Shown: positions 10,401 to 17,288 of the stretch, piece after piece
Position numbering within the stretch: the stretch's first letter is position 1
Layout of the letters: each line of letters opens with the position of its first letter
From: CAWCOU01 sp963797335
GTDB lineage: Bacteria; Pseudomonadota; Gammaproteobacteria; JAURND01
Direction of reading: 5' to 3'
Assembly (NCBI GenBank): GCA_963797335.1
Contig: CAWCOU010000006.1
Coordinates: 496,001 to 560,000, forward strand
Length of the DNA stretch: 64,000 nt
The notes under the pieces: model-generated
Told to the model about the DNA's origin: nothing
Databases searched by the model: none
The model's input: only the letters and a program-made list of their open reading frames with translations
Program-made: the position numbers and the translations under genes

Positions 10401-11487
10401 TTTGTTAGCCGAGCTTCCCAAAAATAGCAATGGGAAAATTGATAAACTGCGCCTGCGACAATCCATCGCCTTGGACACCCCAAGTTCTAATGACTGCCAA
10501 TATGAACGGCAGTTAACGGCACTATGGCGAGAAATCCTGGCGTATCCGCAAATGGATGTAAATAGTCATTTTTATCAAAGCGGTGGTAATTCTTTATTCG
10601 CAGCTAAATTATTGAGTCGGATTAATAATCATTTTCAGACTCGTTTTAACTTTTCCTGGTTATTTGCTTTTCCGACTATTAAGCAACAAGCGTTGCAGTT
10701 ACGTCAGTGCTCAATACCTGGCACTGATCACATAGCAAAATTAGTAGTACCTCTTAAGAAATCTGGGACAAATCCGCCGTTGTTCTTTATTCACCCAGCC
10801 CGCGCTGGGGCTGAAGCCTATGTGACTTGTGCATCCTTATTCCCTGATGAACAACCATTTTATGCCATTGATGCTTACCCAAATTTACACGATTCTTCTC
10901 TCACGTTAGAAAGTATCGCGAGTCGGTATGTTGCGGCAATTTTAGCCGACAAACCACAAGATATTTATTTCTTAGGCGGCTGGTCATTGGGTGGAGTTTT
11001 TGCTTACGAAGTGGCTTTACAATTAAGTCGCATCGGTAAAAAAGTCGGCGGTATTTACCTTATTGATTCGTTTTTATTCACTGAAGAACAACGATTGCAA
11101 TTTCAACAATTGAACGCTATTGCCATCGGTCAACCAGCCACTCGCTTGGCGCTGAAAGAAAATAAGAATACTCGCCAAACTGCTGAACTGCAATTGCTAC
11201 TTAACTATTACCCACAGTCACGCTGGCCAAAAATTTATTTAATGAAAGCAACTCAAAAAATCGGCCCTACGATGGATATGACGTTTGCAGAAAAAGAAGC
11301 CTGGTTAATGTATTCCAAAACTCTGCATAGTCAGCCGGATAATGGTTGGGGACAAGTATGCGAACAAGTCGTCGTGACTCCTGTCGAGAGCGATCATTAT
11401 TCTATGATGAATGAAGATTGCTTAAGACCATTAGTGAATCAGATTAGTGACCACATAGCGGCGTCTGGAGCCTTAATAAATTTATAA
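4417..11487 (+). CDS. Hybrid assembly-line enzyme: ACP - aminotransferase - LLM monooxygenase - C - A - PCP - TE
   Basis: 2356 residues from the ATG at 4417 (GAGG five bases upstream; a GTG at 4411 is in frame but too close). Domains in order: carrier protein about 10-90 with phosphopantetheine Ser49 in GADSI; Gln-rich linker; class III, glutamate-semialdehyde-type aminotransferase about 205-640 with SSGTEA and PLP Lys471 in ATYGKIAGGG; luciferase-like FMN monooxygenase of the MupA/Atu3671 type about 678-1020; condensation domain about 1050-1485 with HHIISDG at 1185-1191; adenylation domain about 1505-2015 with YTSGSTGKPKG, NAYGPTEN and Lys2007 in NGKIDK; PCP with Ser2059 in GGNSL; thioesterase with Ser2190 in GWSLGG and His2327. 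All active-site residues that can be read are present. No KS, AT, fatty-acyl ligase, PPTase or exporter lies nearby, so the first carrier must be loaded by another enzyme. The predicted product is an alpha-hydroxy-beta-amino acyl-amino acid (inference). Confidence 0.93.
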   Translation: MHSIANIESCPAPSKSLLTNLHHLLAKLIGIAPEAIDMDTPLLETGADSIVLLSAIREMESNYGVKVSTQQLFEELITPRLLAAYIEQQLAVSTRDVEQESTPFSCGLTPRIAQEKATTAHSTELAQINQRLNFLTQQIEFLLADKTRLSQNTLAPPLENRHSLEMKNHTASPTLGWQTKKTDSSQRNLTQQQQQHLQGLIQRLTQRTCSSKEYAARYQKLLADSKATVGFRLSIKELLYPIVGERTQGARLWDIDGNEYLDMTMGFGVHLFGYRPDFLKKTLQDYALAGLGMGPRAPLVGKVAELVSELTGMERVAFTSSGTEATMTALRIARAATGKSKYVIFKNSYHGHADFSLIEAQTNNTAGIKTALTPGIPDSMLVEALVLDYGSEEALNIIAQHGAELAAVMVEPIQSRNPELQPREFLQQLRAITTEHNIALIFDEMLTGFRLHPGGAQAWFGVRCDMATYGKIAGGGMPIGIIAGSAHYLDRVDGGEWHYQDDSYPAVERTFVGGTYCQHDLVLATAYAMLQEIKRQGPQLQQTLNEKTAQLAATLNEFFSSHQLPIRIVYWGSLFKFSFSANLDLLFYHLLEKGVYIWEWRNCFLSTAHTDADIAYFITAVKESVEALQQGGFLASSSLLVNANSPESLNYWQRHHQKPALHRPTTITPITTHPQKKHVDFSVYYFGHYDAEYSAEKYQLLFSSVRFADEHGFKAAWLPERHFHPFGGFSPNPAVLCAALAHGTQQIQLRGGSVVLPLHHPVRVAEEWAVVDNLSNGRVGIAFASGWHPHDFVFNPTHFGKHREITLEGIVTVQKLWRGESLDFMAGAGKVANVKLFPQPMQKELPAWLTIVNNPETYQQAGKMGIGILTNLMGQTIQTLTENIAVYRQALIEHGHASLRGHVTVLLHTFVGEDLAEVRQTAKAPFCHYLQTTLSLLKNIALSQGITVDWENIDTHDRDYLLARVYQGYVENSALIGTPESCRPIVEQLLAIGVDEIACFLDFGIPTDAVMASLPFLNHLKDQYRKMTEQPRVTQPTAPKSLNMLTDTAIYFPLTVAQQQLYRLANEYDQHRGSLAYHIAVDLYLHGILNVSALQQAVLKVVEQHEALRTTIRPNGLQHCVHAQMDLSMSFLDFSALSREGAAVKVQNWLSEDTQQAFDLVNGPLWRLMVIKKAEQEHVLVLTIHHIISDGFSVGIFFETLLSEYQGICRGEIPASPAAMSFREFVATALEETQTKTYSNHTSFWLDKLKQIPPRILLPFDFSRPTSRIHRADRQSFSLNSDFCQKLRKIASQQKCTLFTLLAAIFSAFLARISGQDELLLVTPIAKRIIPNSEQVIGYCTNIMPLHFSIDCHHSFTAYLQQVKSTIATALAHPNYDFADIISTLAIDPSQFPLTNVLFNLDRFQLSEVDDLEITYVPRTTAYIDSDLFLNAIQHPQSLQFVFTYSTELFHAATIATLLQSFMIFLNSLEADPKQIIATIPLISGETADYLLNQCNATRCDFPQHRSLPELFYEQAQKTPNAIAINSIDRQLSYQQLDEQSNQLAHYLLTILPKPHATEASTPVLIGIAMPSSADFMIAVLAVMKIGFGYVPFEQTCPLERVKWQVADAKISLILSLHSQKNQLSQLDHTHIIFIDQLQLQIVKQPIEAPVCSVTGNTLAYVIYTSGSTGKPKGVMVEHQGIVRLIKNSNFMAIDYADNIAQSSNLAFDTSVLEIWSALLNGAKLTIVPTPILLDATELAAFMIKHHITILMLTPALFDHYVQVQPDMFNHLRYLVLGGDVVSSQSIKTLFASGGQPEHILNAYGPTENTVMTTIFAIDKPYSHRSIPIGKPLANNSVYVLDRFMQPVPMGVMGELYIGGAGVARGYLNNVELTAKQFVPNPFIDTADHLVPTSPMLYKTGDRVRWLPDGNLEFFGRMDSQVKINGFRVELSEIEHYLDQHPAISQSCVLVDEQQGVKRLVAFYSVKATAATTNTDVAKFLATKLPGYSLPNLYILLAELPKNSNGKIDKLRLRQSIALDTPSSNDCQYERQLTALWREILAYPQMDVNSHFYQSGGNSLFAAKLLSRINNHFQTRFNFSWLFAFPTIKQQALQLRQCSIPGTDHIAKLVVPLKKSGTNPPLFFIHPARAGAEAYVTCASLFPDEQPFYAIDAYPNLHDSSLTLESIASRYVAAILADKPQDIYFLGGWSLGGVFAYEVALQLSRIGKKVGGIYLIDSFLFTEEQRLQFQQLNAIAIGQPATRLALKENKNTRQTAELQLLLNYYPQSRWPKIYLMKATQKIGPTMDMTFAEKEAWLMYSKTLHSQPDNGWGQVCEQVVVTPVESDHYSMMNEDCLRPLVNQISDHIAASGALINL

Positions 11488-11578
11488 AGCCAGAAAACTG
11501 TACTGAATTCATCCCATCTCCTGGATGCGGAAAATGGGTGCTGCTAATGGTGGGTAACCACCCCTAACATGAAGATAT

Positions 11579-11602
11579 GGGGTCCCGCAGCGACAGGACC
11601 CC
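11579..11602. repeat. Solo core of dispersed repeat family A
   Basis: GGGGTCC and GGACCCC arms (7 bp) enclose CGCAGCGACA. The same core, in the context GGTCC-TGTCGCTG, occurs in the arms of the family A elements at 16802-17253 and 44981-45441. Here only the core is present, downstream of the assembly-line gene. A second small hairpin GGTGG-GTAA-CCACC lies just before it at about 11549-11562. Either could help end transcription, but no U-run follows. Confidence 0.55.
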
Positions 11603-11668
11603 GGATTCTCTTAACCCTTAAAACAAAATTTAGTTGACATGATACGGAGGTGAGTTTTTACTTTGCTT

Positions 11669-11989
11669 TTAAGTAACCGATCTTCCTTGCTCCTCGATAT
11701 TTACTGCCGTTTGAGAGGAGGAAGTTTCTGTGGAAGGTTTACCTGAACCTGCCTTGGTCGAATCCAAGCCAAAATTTGTTAACAGTGTTGCCATTGTAGG
11801 TTTATTTAGGTCATTCGTTGATGAAACAGGAAGTCCCGGGGCAATTGAGGAGGAGGATGCACTGCCTGAAGAACTTCTAGTCATTGTATTTGGGGACGGG
11901 ACATTTACATGAGGAGTTGTTTCAGGAAGAAGAAACCGCGAATGAAAAATGTGTTTAAGGTAATGCGCGAACAAGGTGTTCGAGGACAA
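11669..11989 (-). CDS. Ser/Thr-rich hypothetical protein
   Basis: 106 residues if translation starts at a TTG at 11989, which overlaps the end of the cysteine desulfurase gene by 35 bp and has a GGAG about eight bases upstream. The N-terminal third (TLFAHYLKHIFHSRFLLPET) is mixed, the rest is a low-complexity Ser/Thr/Gly/Pro stretch such as RSSSGSASSSSIAPG. I recognise no family. Low complexity, TTG start and lack of any conserved motif leave open that this is not a gene; a shorter start at an internal ATG is also possible. Confidence 0.35.
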   Translation of the reverse strand: MSSNTLFAHYLKHIFHSRFLLPETTPHVNVPSPNTMTRSSSGSASSSSIAPGLPVSSTNDLNKPTMATLLTNFGLDSTKAGSGKPSTETSSSQTAVNIEEQGRSVT

Positions 11990-13094
11990 AATCTATCTCC
12001 GGTTCGGTGGTAAAGCGTCCCATGGAGAGTCGGAACGCTTGTCGTGCTCTGGCTTCGCTCATGCCCATTGCCAATAGCACGTGTGAGGGGGTTAAATTTC
12101 CTGAGGCGCAGGCAGATCCGGTAGAAAATGCGACATAGGGCTGCAACGCTTTGACTAATTCGCTAGCCTCCAGGCCACCGATACTGATGTTTAAATTACC
12201 TGACAACCGTCGATCAGCATCACCATTCAAATAGACGTGGGGTAATTGGCGTAAGCCTGACCATAAACGCTGGCGTAACAATAATAACCGCTCGTTTTCC
12301 ATTGCCATTTCTAGACTCGCCAGACGAAAGGCTTCTCCCATACCAACGATTTGATGGGTGGGTAAGGTCCCCGGTCTCAAGCCCTGCTCCTGCCCTCCCC
12401 CCTGCGCAAGTGGCTCTAAGCGGAGTCTGGGTTTGCGGCGAATATATAAGGCGCCTATGCCTTTGGGGCCATAGATTTTATGCGCGGAAAGGGAAATCAT
12501 ATCCACCGGTGTTTTCTTGACATCCAAGGGGATTTTTCCCGCGCTTTGAATAGCATCGGTATGAAAAAGAATGCCACGGGAGCGCGTTAATTCTGCCATG
12601 GCTTGGATATCCTGAATCACTCCCGTTTCGTTATTGGCATGCATTATTGATACTAGAATGGTATCCGAACGTAATGCCGCTTCGAGGCGTTCCACTGGTA
12701 ATAAACCATTTTCATCCGGTGGTAAATACGTAACACTAAAACCTTCTCGTTCTAATTGCAGGCATGGATCCAGCACGGCTTTGTGTTCTGTTTGACAAGT
12801 AATGATGTGTTTACCTTGGCGTTGATAAAACCGTGCCGCACCTTTTAATGCCAAATTATTGGCCTCGGTTCCCCCCGATGTCCAAATAATTTCTTCCGAG
12901 TCTGCGTTTAAAACAGCGGCAACGCACTGCCTCGCCTGATCTACCGCTTCGCTGGCGCGAAGACCGTAGCGATGAGTCATGGATGCGGGATTACCAAATT
13001 CACTTTCTGGCCCTAAAAATGCCAACATCCGTTCAATTACTCGCGGATCAACCGGGGTGGTGGCCATGTAATCTAAATAGATGGGGAGACGCAT
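11955..13094 (-). CDS. Cysteine desulfurase, NifS/IscS family
   Basis: 379 residues. PLP enzyme that removes sulfur from L-cysteine as a protein persulfide for Fe-S cluster or tRNA thiolation. Visible motifs: GGTEANNLALKG, TEHKAV (PLP-stacking His), HANNETG, HTDAIQSAGK, the PLP lysine in SLSAHKIYGPKG, and the persulfide cysteine in STGSACASG with the long loop of group I (IscS/NifS) enzymes. No iscU, iscA or iscR is beside it, so it is a stand-alone copy; it need not be the house-keeping IscS. The Shine-Dalgarno sequence is weak. The next gene downstream may be translationally coupled to it. Confidence 0.93.
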   Translation of the reverse strand: MRLPIYLDYMATTPVDPRVIERMLAFLGPESEFGNPASMTHRYGLRASEAVDQARQCVAAVLNADSEEIIWTSGGTEANNLALKGAARFYQRQGKHIITCQTEHKAVLDPCLQLEREGFSVTYLPPDENGLLPVERLEAALRSDTILVSIMHANNETGVIQDIQAMAELTRSRGILFHTDAIQSAGKIPLDVKKTPVDMISLSAHKIYGPKGIGALYIRRKPRLRLEPLAQGGGQEQGLRPGTLPTHQIVGMGEAFRLASLEMAMENERLLLLRQRLWSGLRQLPHVYLNGDADRRLSGNLNISIGGLEASELVKALQPYVAFSTGSACASGNLTPSHVLLAMGMSEARARQAFRLSMGRFTTEPEIDFVLEHLVRALP

Positions 13095-13223
13095 GATTTG
13101 CCCTATTCAGTTTATCATCAACTACGGTATTTCTTTGTTTAAAAAAATCTTATACTTAATCGTCATTATCGCAGCCAGAAAACCCATGGCCTTGTTTATT
13201 GAATTTTAAATGGGTGAGCATTT

Positions 13224-13664
13224 ATGGATATGCCTAACACATTTGCATCATTACCGCGGGGTTTTACTCTGCTGGAGTTGCTGATTGCCGTGGCAATTGT
13301 CGGTATTTTAGCAGCAATCGCCATTCCCAGCTATCAAGACTATACCCGAAAAGCGGCTTATAGCGAAATAGTCAGCCAAACGGCTCCTTTCAAAGTGGGC
13401 GTGATGAGTTGTTATCATTTATTAGGCGATTTTAACGGCTGTAATGCCGGCAGTAACGATGTGCCCCCTGCTATTACTAACGGCGTCGGCATGGTCGCCA
13501 CCCTCAGTGTTGTCGATGGGGTTATTACGGTGACTCCGCACCGGGATAAAGGTATTACTGAGGCCGATAATTATGTTTTAACCCCGCAATTACCAGGAGC
13601 AGGAAGCAATGCCGTGATTTGGACCAGCTCTGGAGGGGGCGTTGAAAAAGGCTATGCGAAATAA
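13224..13664 (+). CDS. Type IV pilin (PilA-like)
   Basis: 146 residues. A 12-residue leader ends in PRG, followed by the prepilin peptidase site G/FTLLELLIAVAIVGILAA, with the essential Glu at mature position 5, and the hydrophobic N-terminal helix; the body carries one Cys pair (CYHLLGDFNGC). The length fits a major or major-like pilin. GGTGAG six bases upstream supports the ATG at 13224. It faces pilF across only four bases and is near the DUF4124 and pilT genes, so this is a small pilus locus rather than a full pilABCD cluster. The exact role (major pilin or minor subunit) cannot be decided. Confidence 0.9.
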   Translation: MDMPNTFASLPRGFTLLELLIAVAIVGILAAIAIPSYQDYTRKAAYSEIVSQTAPFKVGVMSCYHLLGDFNGCNAGSNDVPPAITNGVGMVATLSVVDGVITVTPHRDKGITEADNYVLTPQLPGAGSNAVIWTSSGGGVEKGYAK

Positions 13665-13668
13665 TGTG

Positions 13669-14214
13669 TTATGGCAGTTGTTGTAATGACATCTTTGCTG
13701 ATGTTAATTGAGGATTTCTGGCAATGGCTAATTCGAAATATCGCTTAGCAGAATCTCGATCAGGAATAAGCAGAGCGCAATGCCCGGCATTTTCATAAGC
13801 TTCTGCGGCATGTAAATAATTCGGGTCTTCTACTGCCTGTAAAAATTGGGCAATTGCCGTGCGGTATTGGCTATGCCGACACAAAAAGGCTCCGTAATTA
13901 TTGTGTGCTGCACCTAAATAAGGTGACAGCTCTAACGCACGGTTATAGGCCTCTTCGGCTGCCTGTGTTTCTTGGCTGTTTTCTAGAAAATAACCGGTGG
14001 CATACCATACGGCTGGATTATCCGGCGCTTGCTGCTGAGCCAATAATATTTTTTGTTTGGCCCGCACGACGTCATGTTGGGCCAGATAGGCCAAACCCAG
14101 GTTGGCATTAATTTCACCAGCCGCAGGGTTTGCTGTGGCAGGTTTAAACTCGGTTGTCATTAAATGGCAAGCACTTAGCAATAACGCTAGGAAAATAATT
14201 AGGTTGTTTTTCAT
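13669..14214 (-). CDS. pilF: Type IV pilus assembly TPR lipoprotein PilF/PilW
   Basis: 181 residues from the ATG at 14214, chosen because GGAG lies six bases upstream and the product then starts with MKNNLIIFLALLLSAC, a lipoprotein signal with the lipobox LLSAC. The rest is TPR repeats (NLGLAYLAQHDVVRAKQKIL, AVWYATGYFLENSQETQAAE, AHNNYGAFLCRHSQYRTAIA). NNYGxFLC is a recurring PilF/PilW signature. Family members are outer-membrane lipoproteins needed for multimerisation of the PilQ secretin. In many gammaproteobacteria pilF sits between rlmN and hisS/ispG; here it has moved beside a pilin gene. Confidence 0.88.
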   Translation of the reverse strand: MKNNLIIFLALLLSACHLMTTEFKPATANPAAGEINANLGLAYLAQHDVVRAKQKILLAQQQAPDNPAVWYATGYFLENSQETQAAEEAYNRALELSPYLGAAHNNYGAFLCRHSQYRTAIAQFLQAVEDPNYLHAAEAYENAGHCALLIPDRDSAKRYFELAIARNPQLTSAKMSLQQLP

Positions 14215-14345
14215 TTTATCTCCATTCGACAGAATAATAGATATACCCAATGCACAGCGAATATGTGAACTGCATTTTAAAGTGCCACAATGCGACGGGG
14301 GATTTTCAAGTACGAGCGATATATTATGGGGGCCTCTGTTTTTAA

Positions 14346-14843
14346 ATGAAATACCGTTATTTTTTATTCTTTATTTTTTTATTGCCATTGCAATTTAGCT
14401 TGGCCACTATTTATATGGTCAATACCGACGGCCATCAGCAATTTTCGGATAAGCCTAGCCCAGGGGCAGATATTTTGACGCTGGAAAAAATCAATTATAT
14501 TTCAACTTCGGGCGCAGAAAATAAAATGATATCTGAGAATTCAACTAAGGCGAATGTTTATACTAACTTAGATTTACTTCAACCACAGAATCAGCAAACT
14601 TTTCAGAATCAGCAGCAAATTTCCGTTGAGATTTTTATACAACCTGAATTACGGAAAGAGGATAGTTTAGAATTATGGTTGGATGGCTCTTTGCATCAGA
14701 AATCACGAGATACGCATTTCTTATTGAGCCAATTGACGAGAGGTGAACATCAATTGGAAGTGCATGTGGTAAATACCCAAGGGAAAACTTTATTACAATC
14801 ATCACCGGTTGTATTTTTTGTGCATTTTGCTGTTGTGAAATAA
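14346..14843 (+). CDS. Exported DUF4124-type protein
   Basis: 165 residues. Signal peptide MKYRYFLFFIFLLPLQFSLA, then the short DUF4124-like start TIYMVNTDGHQQFSDKPSPGA, in which the 'W/Y-x-D-x-G-x-x-x-F-S-D-x-P' pattern is clear. A Gln/Asn-rich linker and a C-terminal beta-rich part (EIFIQPEL...LWLDGSL...LTRGEHQLEVHV) follow, resembling an Ig-like fold. Periplasmic or envelope location is expected. It lies 12 bp before pilT and is probably cotranscribed with it. The function of DUF4124 proteins is not established. Confidence 0.75.
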   Translation: MKYRYFLFFIFLLPLQFSLATIYMVNTDGHQQFSDKPSPGADILTLEKINYISTSGAENKMISENSTKANVYTNLDLLQPQNQQTFQNQQQISVEIFIQPELRKEDSLELWLDGSLHQKSRDTHFLLSQLTRGEHQLEVHVVNTQGKTLLQSSPVVFFVHFAVVK

Positions 14844-14855
14844 CACCCCGAGAAC

Positions 14856-15845
14856 ATGGATATGATGGAATTACTTAGGGATGCGGTTGGCAAACGGGCT
14901 TCCGATCTGCATCTATCTACAGGCCTACCGCCTGTGTTCCGTTTGCATGGTCAATTGCAACAACAACCTCTACCACCTTTGCTTACTACGGATATCACCG
15001 ATTTTTTGGCGATGGTGCTGCCCGAAGCATTGCCCTCATTGTCCAGTATCGTTGAGCTGGACTTTGCGTTTACTTTGAATGAAAACACCCGTATTCGCGC
15101 GAACGCTTATCAACAGCAGCGCGGTTTGGCTGTGGCATTGCGTATTATTCCGCAACGCCTTCCTACTTGGGAGGAATTAAAATTTCCTGAGGTATTTAAA
15201 AATTTATGTGAGCGCAGCGGTCTCATACTAATAACTGGACCGACCGGGTCTGGAAAAAGCACCACCTTAGCCGCTTTAATTGCTTACATCAATGCCAGTC
15301 AATCCCGACACATAATTACCCTAGAAGATCCAATCGAGTTTATTCATTCCAGTCAGAATAGCCTGATAACCCAGCGCGAGATAAAGCACCATACGCAAAG
15401 CTTTCAAGCTGCCTTACGAGCGGCCCTGCGTGAAGACCCCGATATTATTTTAGTGGGTGAACTGCGTGATCTACCGACCATACAATTGGCCTTAACCGCT
15501 GCCGAAACGGGCCACTTAGTCTTCGCCACCCTCCACAGCGCTTCAGCCGCAAAAACGATTGATCGTTTGATCGATGTCTTTCCAGGCAGTGAAAAAGAGA
15601 GGGTGCGTTTGCTCTTATCAGAATGTTTAACCGCCATTATTGCTCAACAATTAATCCCCTCCGACCAAGGCCGAACCGCCCAATTTGAAATTTTAATCGC
15701 CACCCCGGCTATTAGAAATCTCATTCGTGAACATAAAACCACCCAGATCCATTCCATCATACAAACCAGCGCAGCTCAGGGAATGTGCACTTTTGAGCAA
15801 TACCTTCAGCTCACAAAGCCCTCCGGGAGTGCGAGGAGTTGTTGA
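14856..15845 (+). CDS. pilT: Type IV pilus retraction ATPase PilT
   Basis: 329 residues. Hexameric ATPase that depolymerises pili, driving twitching and DNA uptake. The start MDMMELLRDAVGKRASDLHL aligns with the PilT N-terminus. Motifs: Walker A GPTGSGKST, Asp box IITLEDPIEF, Walker B DPDIILVGELRD and the His box TAAETGHLVFATLHS followed by AAKTIDRLIDVFP. Family length is about 344 residues; here the helix that follows MCTFEQYL ends in an unrelated LTKPSGSARSC. The stop lies in a GTTGAATAA motif identical to the end of repeat family B, so the natural C-terminus may have been replaced. No pilU partner follows. Confidence 0.92.
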   Translation: MDMMELLRDAVGKRASDLHLSTGLPPVFRLHGQLQQQPLPPLLTTDITDFLAMVLPEALPSLSSIVELDFAFTLNENTRIRANAYQQQRGLAVALRIIPQRLPTWEELKFPEVFKNLCERSGLILITGPTGSGKSTTLAALIAYINASQSRHIITLEDPIEFIHSSQNSLITQREIKHHTQSFQAALRAALREDPDIILVGELRDLPTIQLALTAAETGHLVFATLHSASAAKTIDRLIDVFPGSEKERVRLLLSECLTAIIAQQLIPSDQGRTAQFEILIATPAIRNLIREHKTTQIHSIIQTSAAQGMCTFEQYLQLTKPSGSARSC

Positions 15846-15983
15846 ATAATCCAAAAACTCCCCTCCCCACCCCCTCCAGACACTCATTTCCCCTCTTTTT
15901 TGTGATCCTTCGCCTGAAAATAGAAGACAAACGCCTTTTAATGTGACAATCTTTAGAGATAAAAACGATTTGAGAGGCCCACT

Positions 15984-16775
15984 ATGCACCCCTTATTGAA
16001 TATTGCGATTACAGCCGCCCGAAAGGCTGAAACTGTTTTATTACGTTCATTGGACCGCCTGGACACGGTGCGACCCACCCAAAAAGGATTACACGATTTC
16101 GTTTCAGATGTAGACAAAAAATCAGAACAAGAAATAATTGCCATCATTAAAAAAGCATACCCCAGCCATCAAATTATTGGCGAAGAAGGCGGCGTCCAAG
16201 CCGGTGATGAAGAGAGTGTCTGGATTATTGACCCGCTGGATGGCACCCATAACTATTTACGAGGTTTCCCCCATTTTAGCATCTCCATCGCCTTTCAATT
16301 CCGAGGAAAGCTAGAGCATGCGGTGGTTTATGACCCCATACGCCAAGAAATGTTCATAGCCTCACGAGGCCAAGGAGCCCGCCTAAATGACCGACGTTTA
16401 CGCGTCAGTAACACCCTTAGATTAAATGAAGCCCTCATCGGCACAGGCTTCCCCGTTCGCCGCCCCGAAGACCTCCCCTCTTATTTACAAGTTTTTCAAA
16501 AATTAATGCCGCAATTATCCAATATTCGCTGCTCCGGCTCCGCCGCCCTAGATTTAGCTTACGTAGCCGCCGGAAGGTTAGACGCCTTTTTCGAAATCAA
16601 TTTACAAGCCTGGGACCTGGCCGCCGCCGCTTTGCTTATCAAGGAAGCCGGTGGTTTAGTGGCCGATTGGCAGGGAGGTGAAGATTATTTACACCAAGGC
16701 AATGTGATCGCCGGCACACCCAAGGTATTCAGTGCACTAGCGCAGGTGATAGGTAATGGAAAGGACGCAGCGTAA
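15984..16775 (+). CDS. suhB: Inositol-1-monophosphatase SuhB
   Basis: 263 residues, full length. Mg2+-dependent phosphatase; E. coli SuhB also binds NusA/RNA polymerase and helps rRNA transcription antitermination. Visible metal-site motifs: GEEGG (residues about 64-68), WIIDPLDGTHNYLRGFPHFS and WDLAAAALLIKEAGG. GAGAGG lies nine bases before the ATG. It is a single-gene unit; the upstream DNA (15846-15983) carries no ORF and the downstream DNA is a nested repeat. Confidence 0.94.
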   Translation: MHPLLNIAITAARKAETVLLRSLDRLDTVRPTQKGLHDFVSDVDKKSEQEIIAIIKKAYPSHQIIGEEGGVQAGDEESVWIIDPLDGTHNYLRGFPHFSISIAFQFRGKLEHAVVYDPIRQEMFIASRGQGARLNDRRLRVSNTLRLNEALIGTGFPVRRPEDLPSYLQVFQKLMPQLSNIRCSGSAALDLAYVAAGRLDAFFEINLQAWDLAAAALLIKEAGGLVADWQGGEDYLHQGNVIAGTPKVFSALAQVIGNGKDAA

Positions 16776-16801
16776 TTTTCTAGCCTTAAACATATCAAAT
16801 T

Positions 16802-17253
16802 GATTCCGTTCTTCTAGTCGGAGCATACGGGGTCCTGTCGCTGTGGTACCTCATTTTTTGCTACGCAAAAAATCAGGGCTCCCCCTCCGCGCCACCCCTT
16901 CTGACTGTTCGGCAGCGTGGTTGAATAACTCAAATTTTTTAAATATTTTCCTTCTCCCCCTTGCGACCAACGGAAGTCCCTGCGGGAAGGGAGAGGGTAC
17001 CCGTAAGGGCGGATGAGGAGTGTTAAATAGCAATATCTTTAAAAAAATAATGAATTTTGTTTAATTTTAAACCCCTCATCCGCCTTCGGCACCTTCTCCC
17101 ACAAGGGGAGAAGGAGTTTTTTCAGTTTATTCAACAATGCCGCCGAACGGTCAGGAGGGGTGGCGCGGAGGGGGAGCCCTGATTTTTTGCGTAGCAAAAA
17201 ATGAGGTACCGCAGCGACAGGACCCCGTATGCTCAGACTAGAAGAACGGAATC
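16802..17253. repeat. Family A palindromic element with a family B element nested inside
   Basis: The outer arms (16802-16916 and about 17138-17253) are inverted copies: GATTCCGTTCTTCTAGTC at the left end is mirrored exactly at the right end, and each arm holds the core GGGGTCCTGTCGCTG, TTTTTTGCTACGCAAAAAA and GCTCCCCCTCCGCGCCACCC. The interior from 16920 to 17135 is a separate inverted-repeat element of family B. The whole makes a 452 bp snap-back between the convergent suhB and lpxA genes, and could act as a two-way terminator. No protein-coding content is convincing. Confidence 0.85.
16920..17135. mobile_element. MITE-like family B element (216 bp)
   Basis: Ends are inverted: GTTGAATAACTC at the left and a mirrored GTTGAATAAACTG at the right. 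Inside are palindromic arms built from CCTTCTCCC/GGGAGAAGG and CCCCTCATCCGCC. No ORF or transposase. Relatives: a short one at 54090-54160, an internal-arm copy at 63733-63890 and a fragment at 15836-15875. The structure is that of a non-autonomous miniature inverted-repeat element; target duplication could not be identified with certainty. Confidence 0.65.
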
Positions 17254-17288
17254 TTTGATATGGCTGGGGGGTATGTTCGCACCAATAC

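Noticed and set aside
16851..17033. 60-codon minus-strand ORF in the suhB-lpxA gap
   Set aside because: It reads through the arms of the A and B palindromes; the sequence is repeat-derived.
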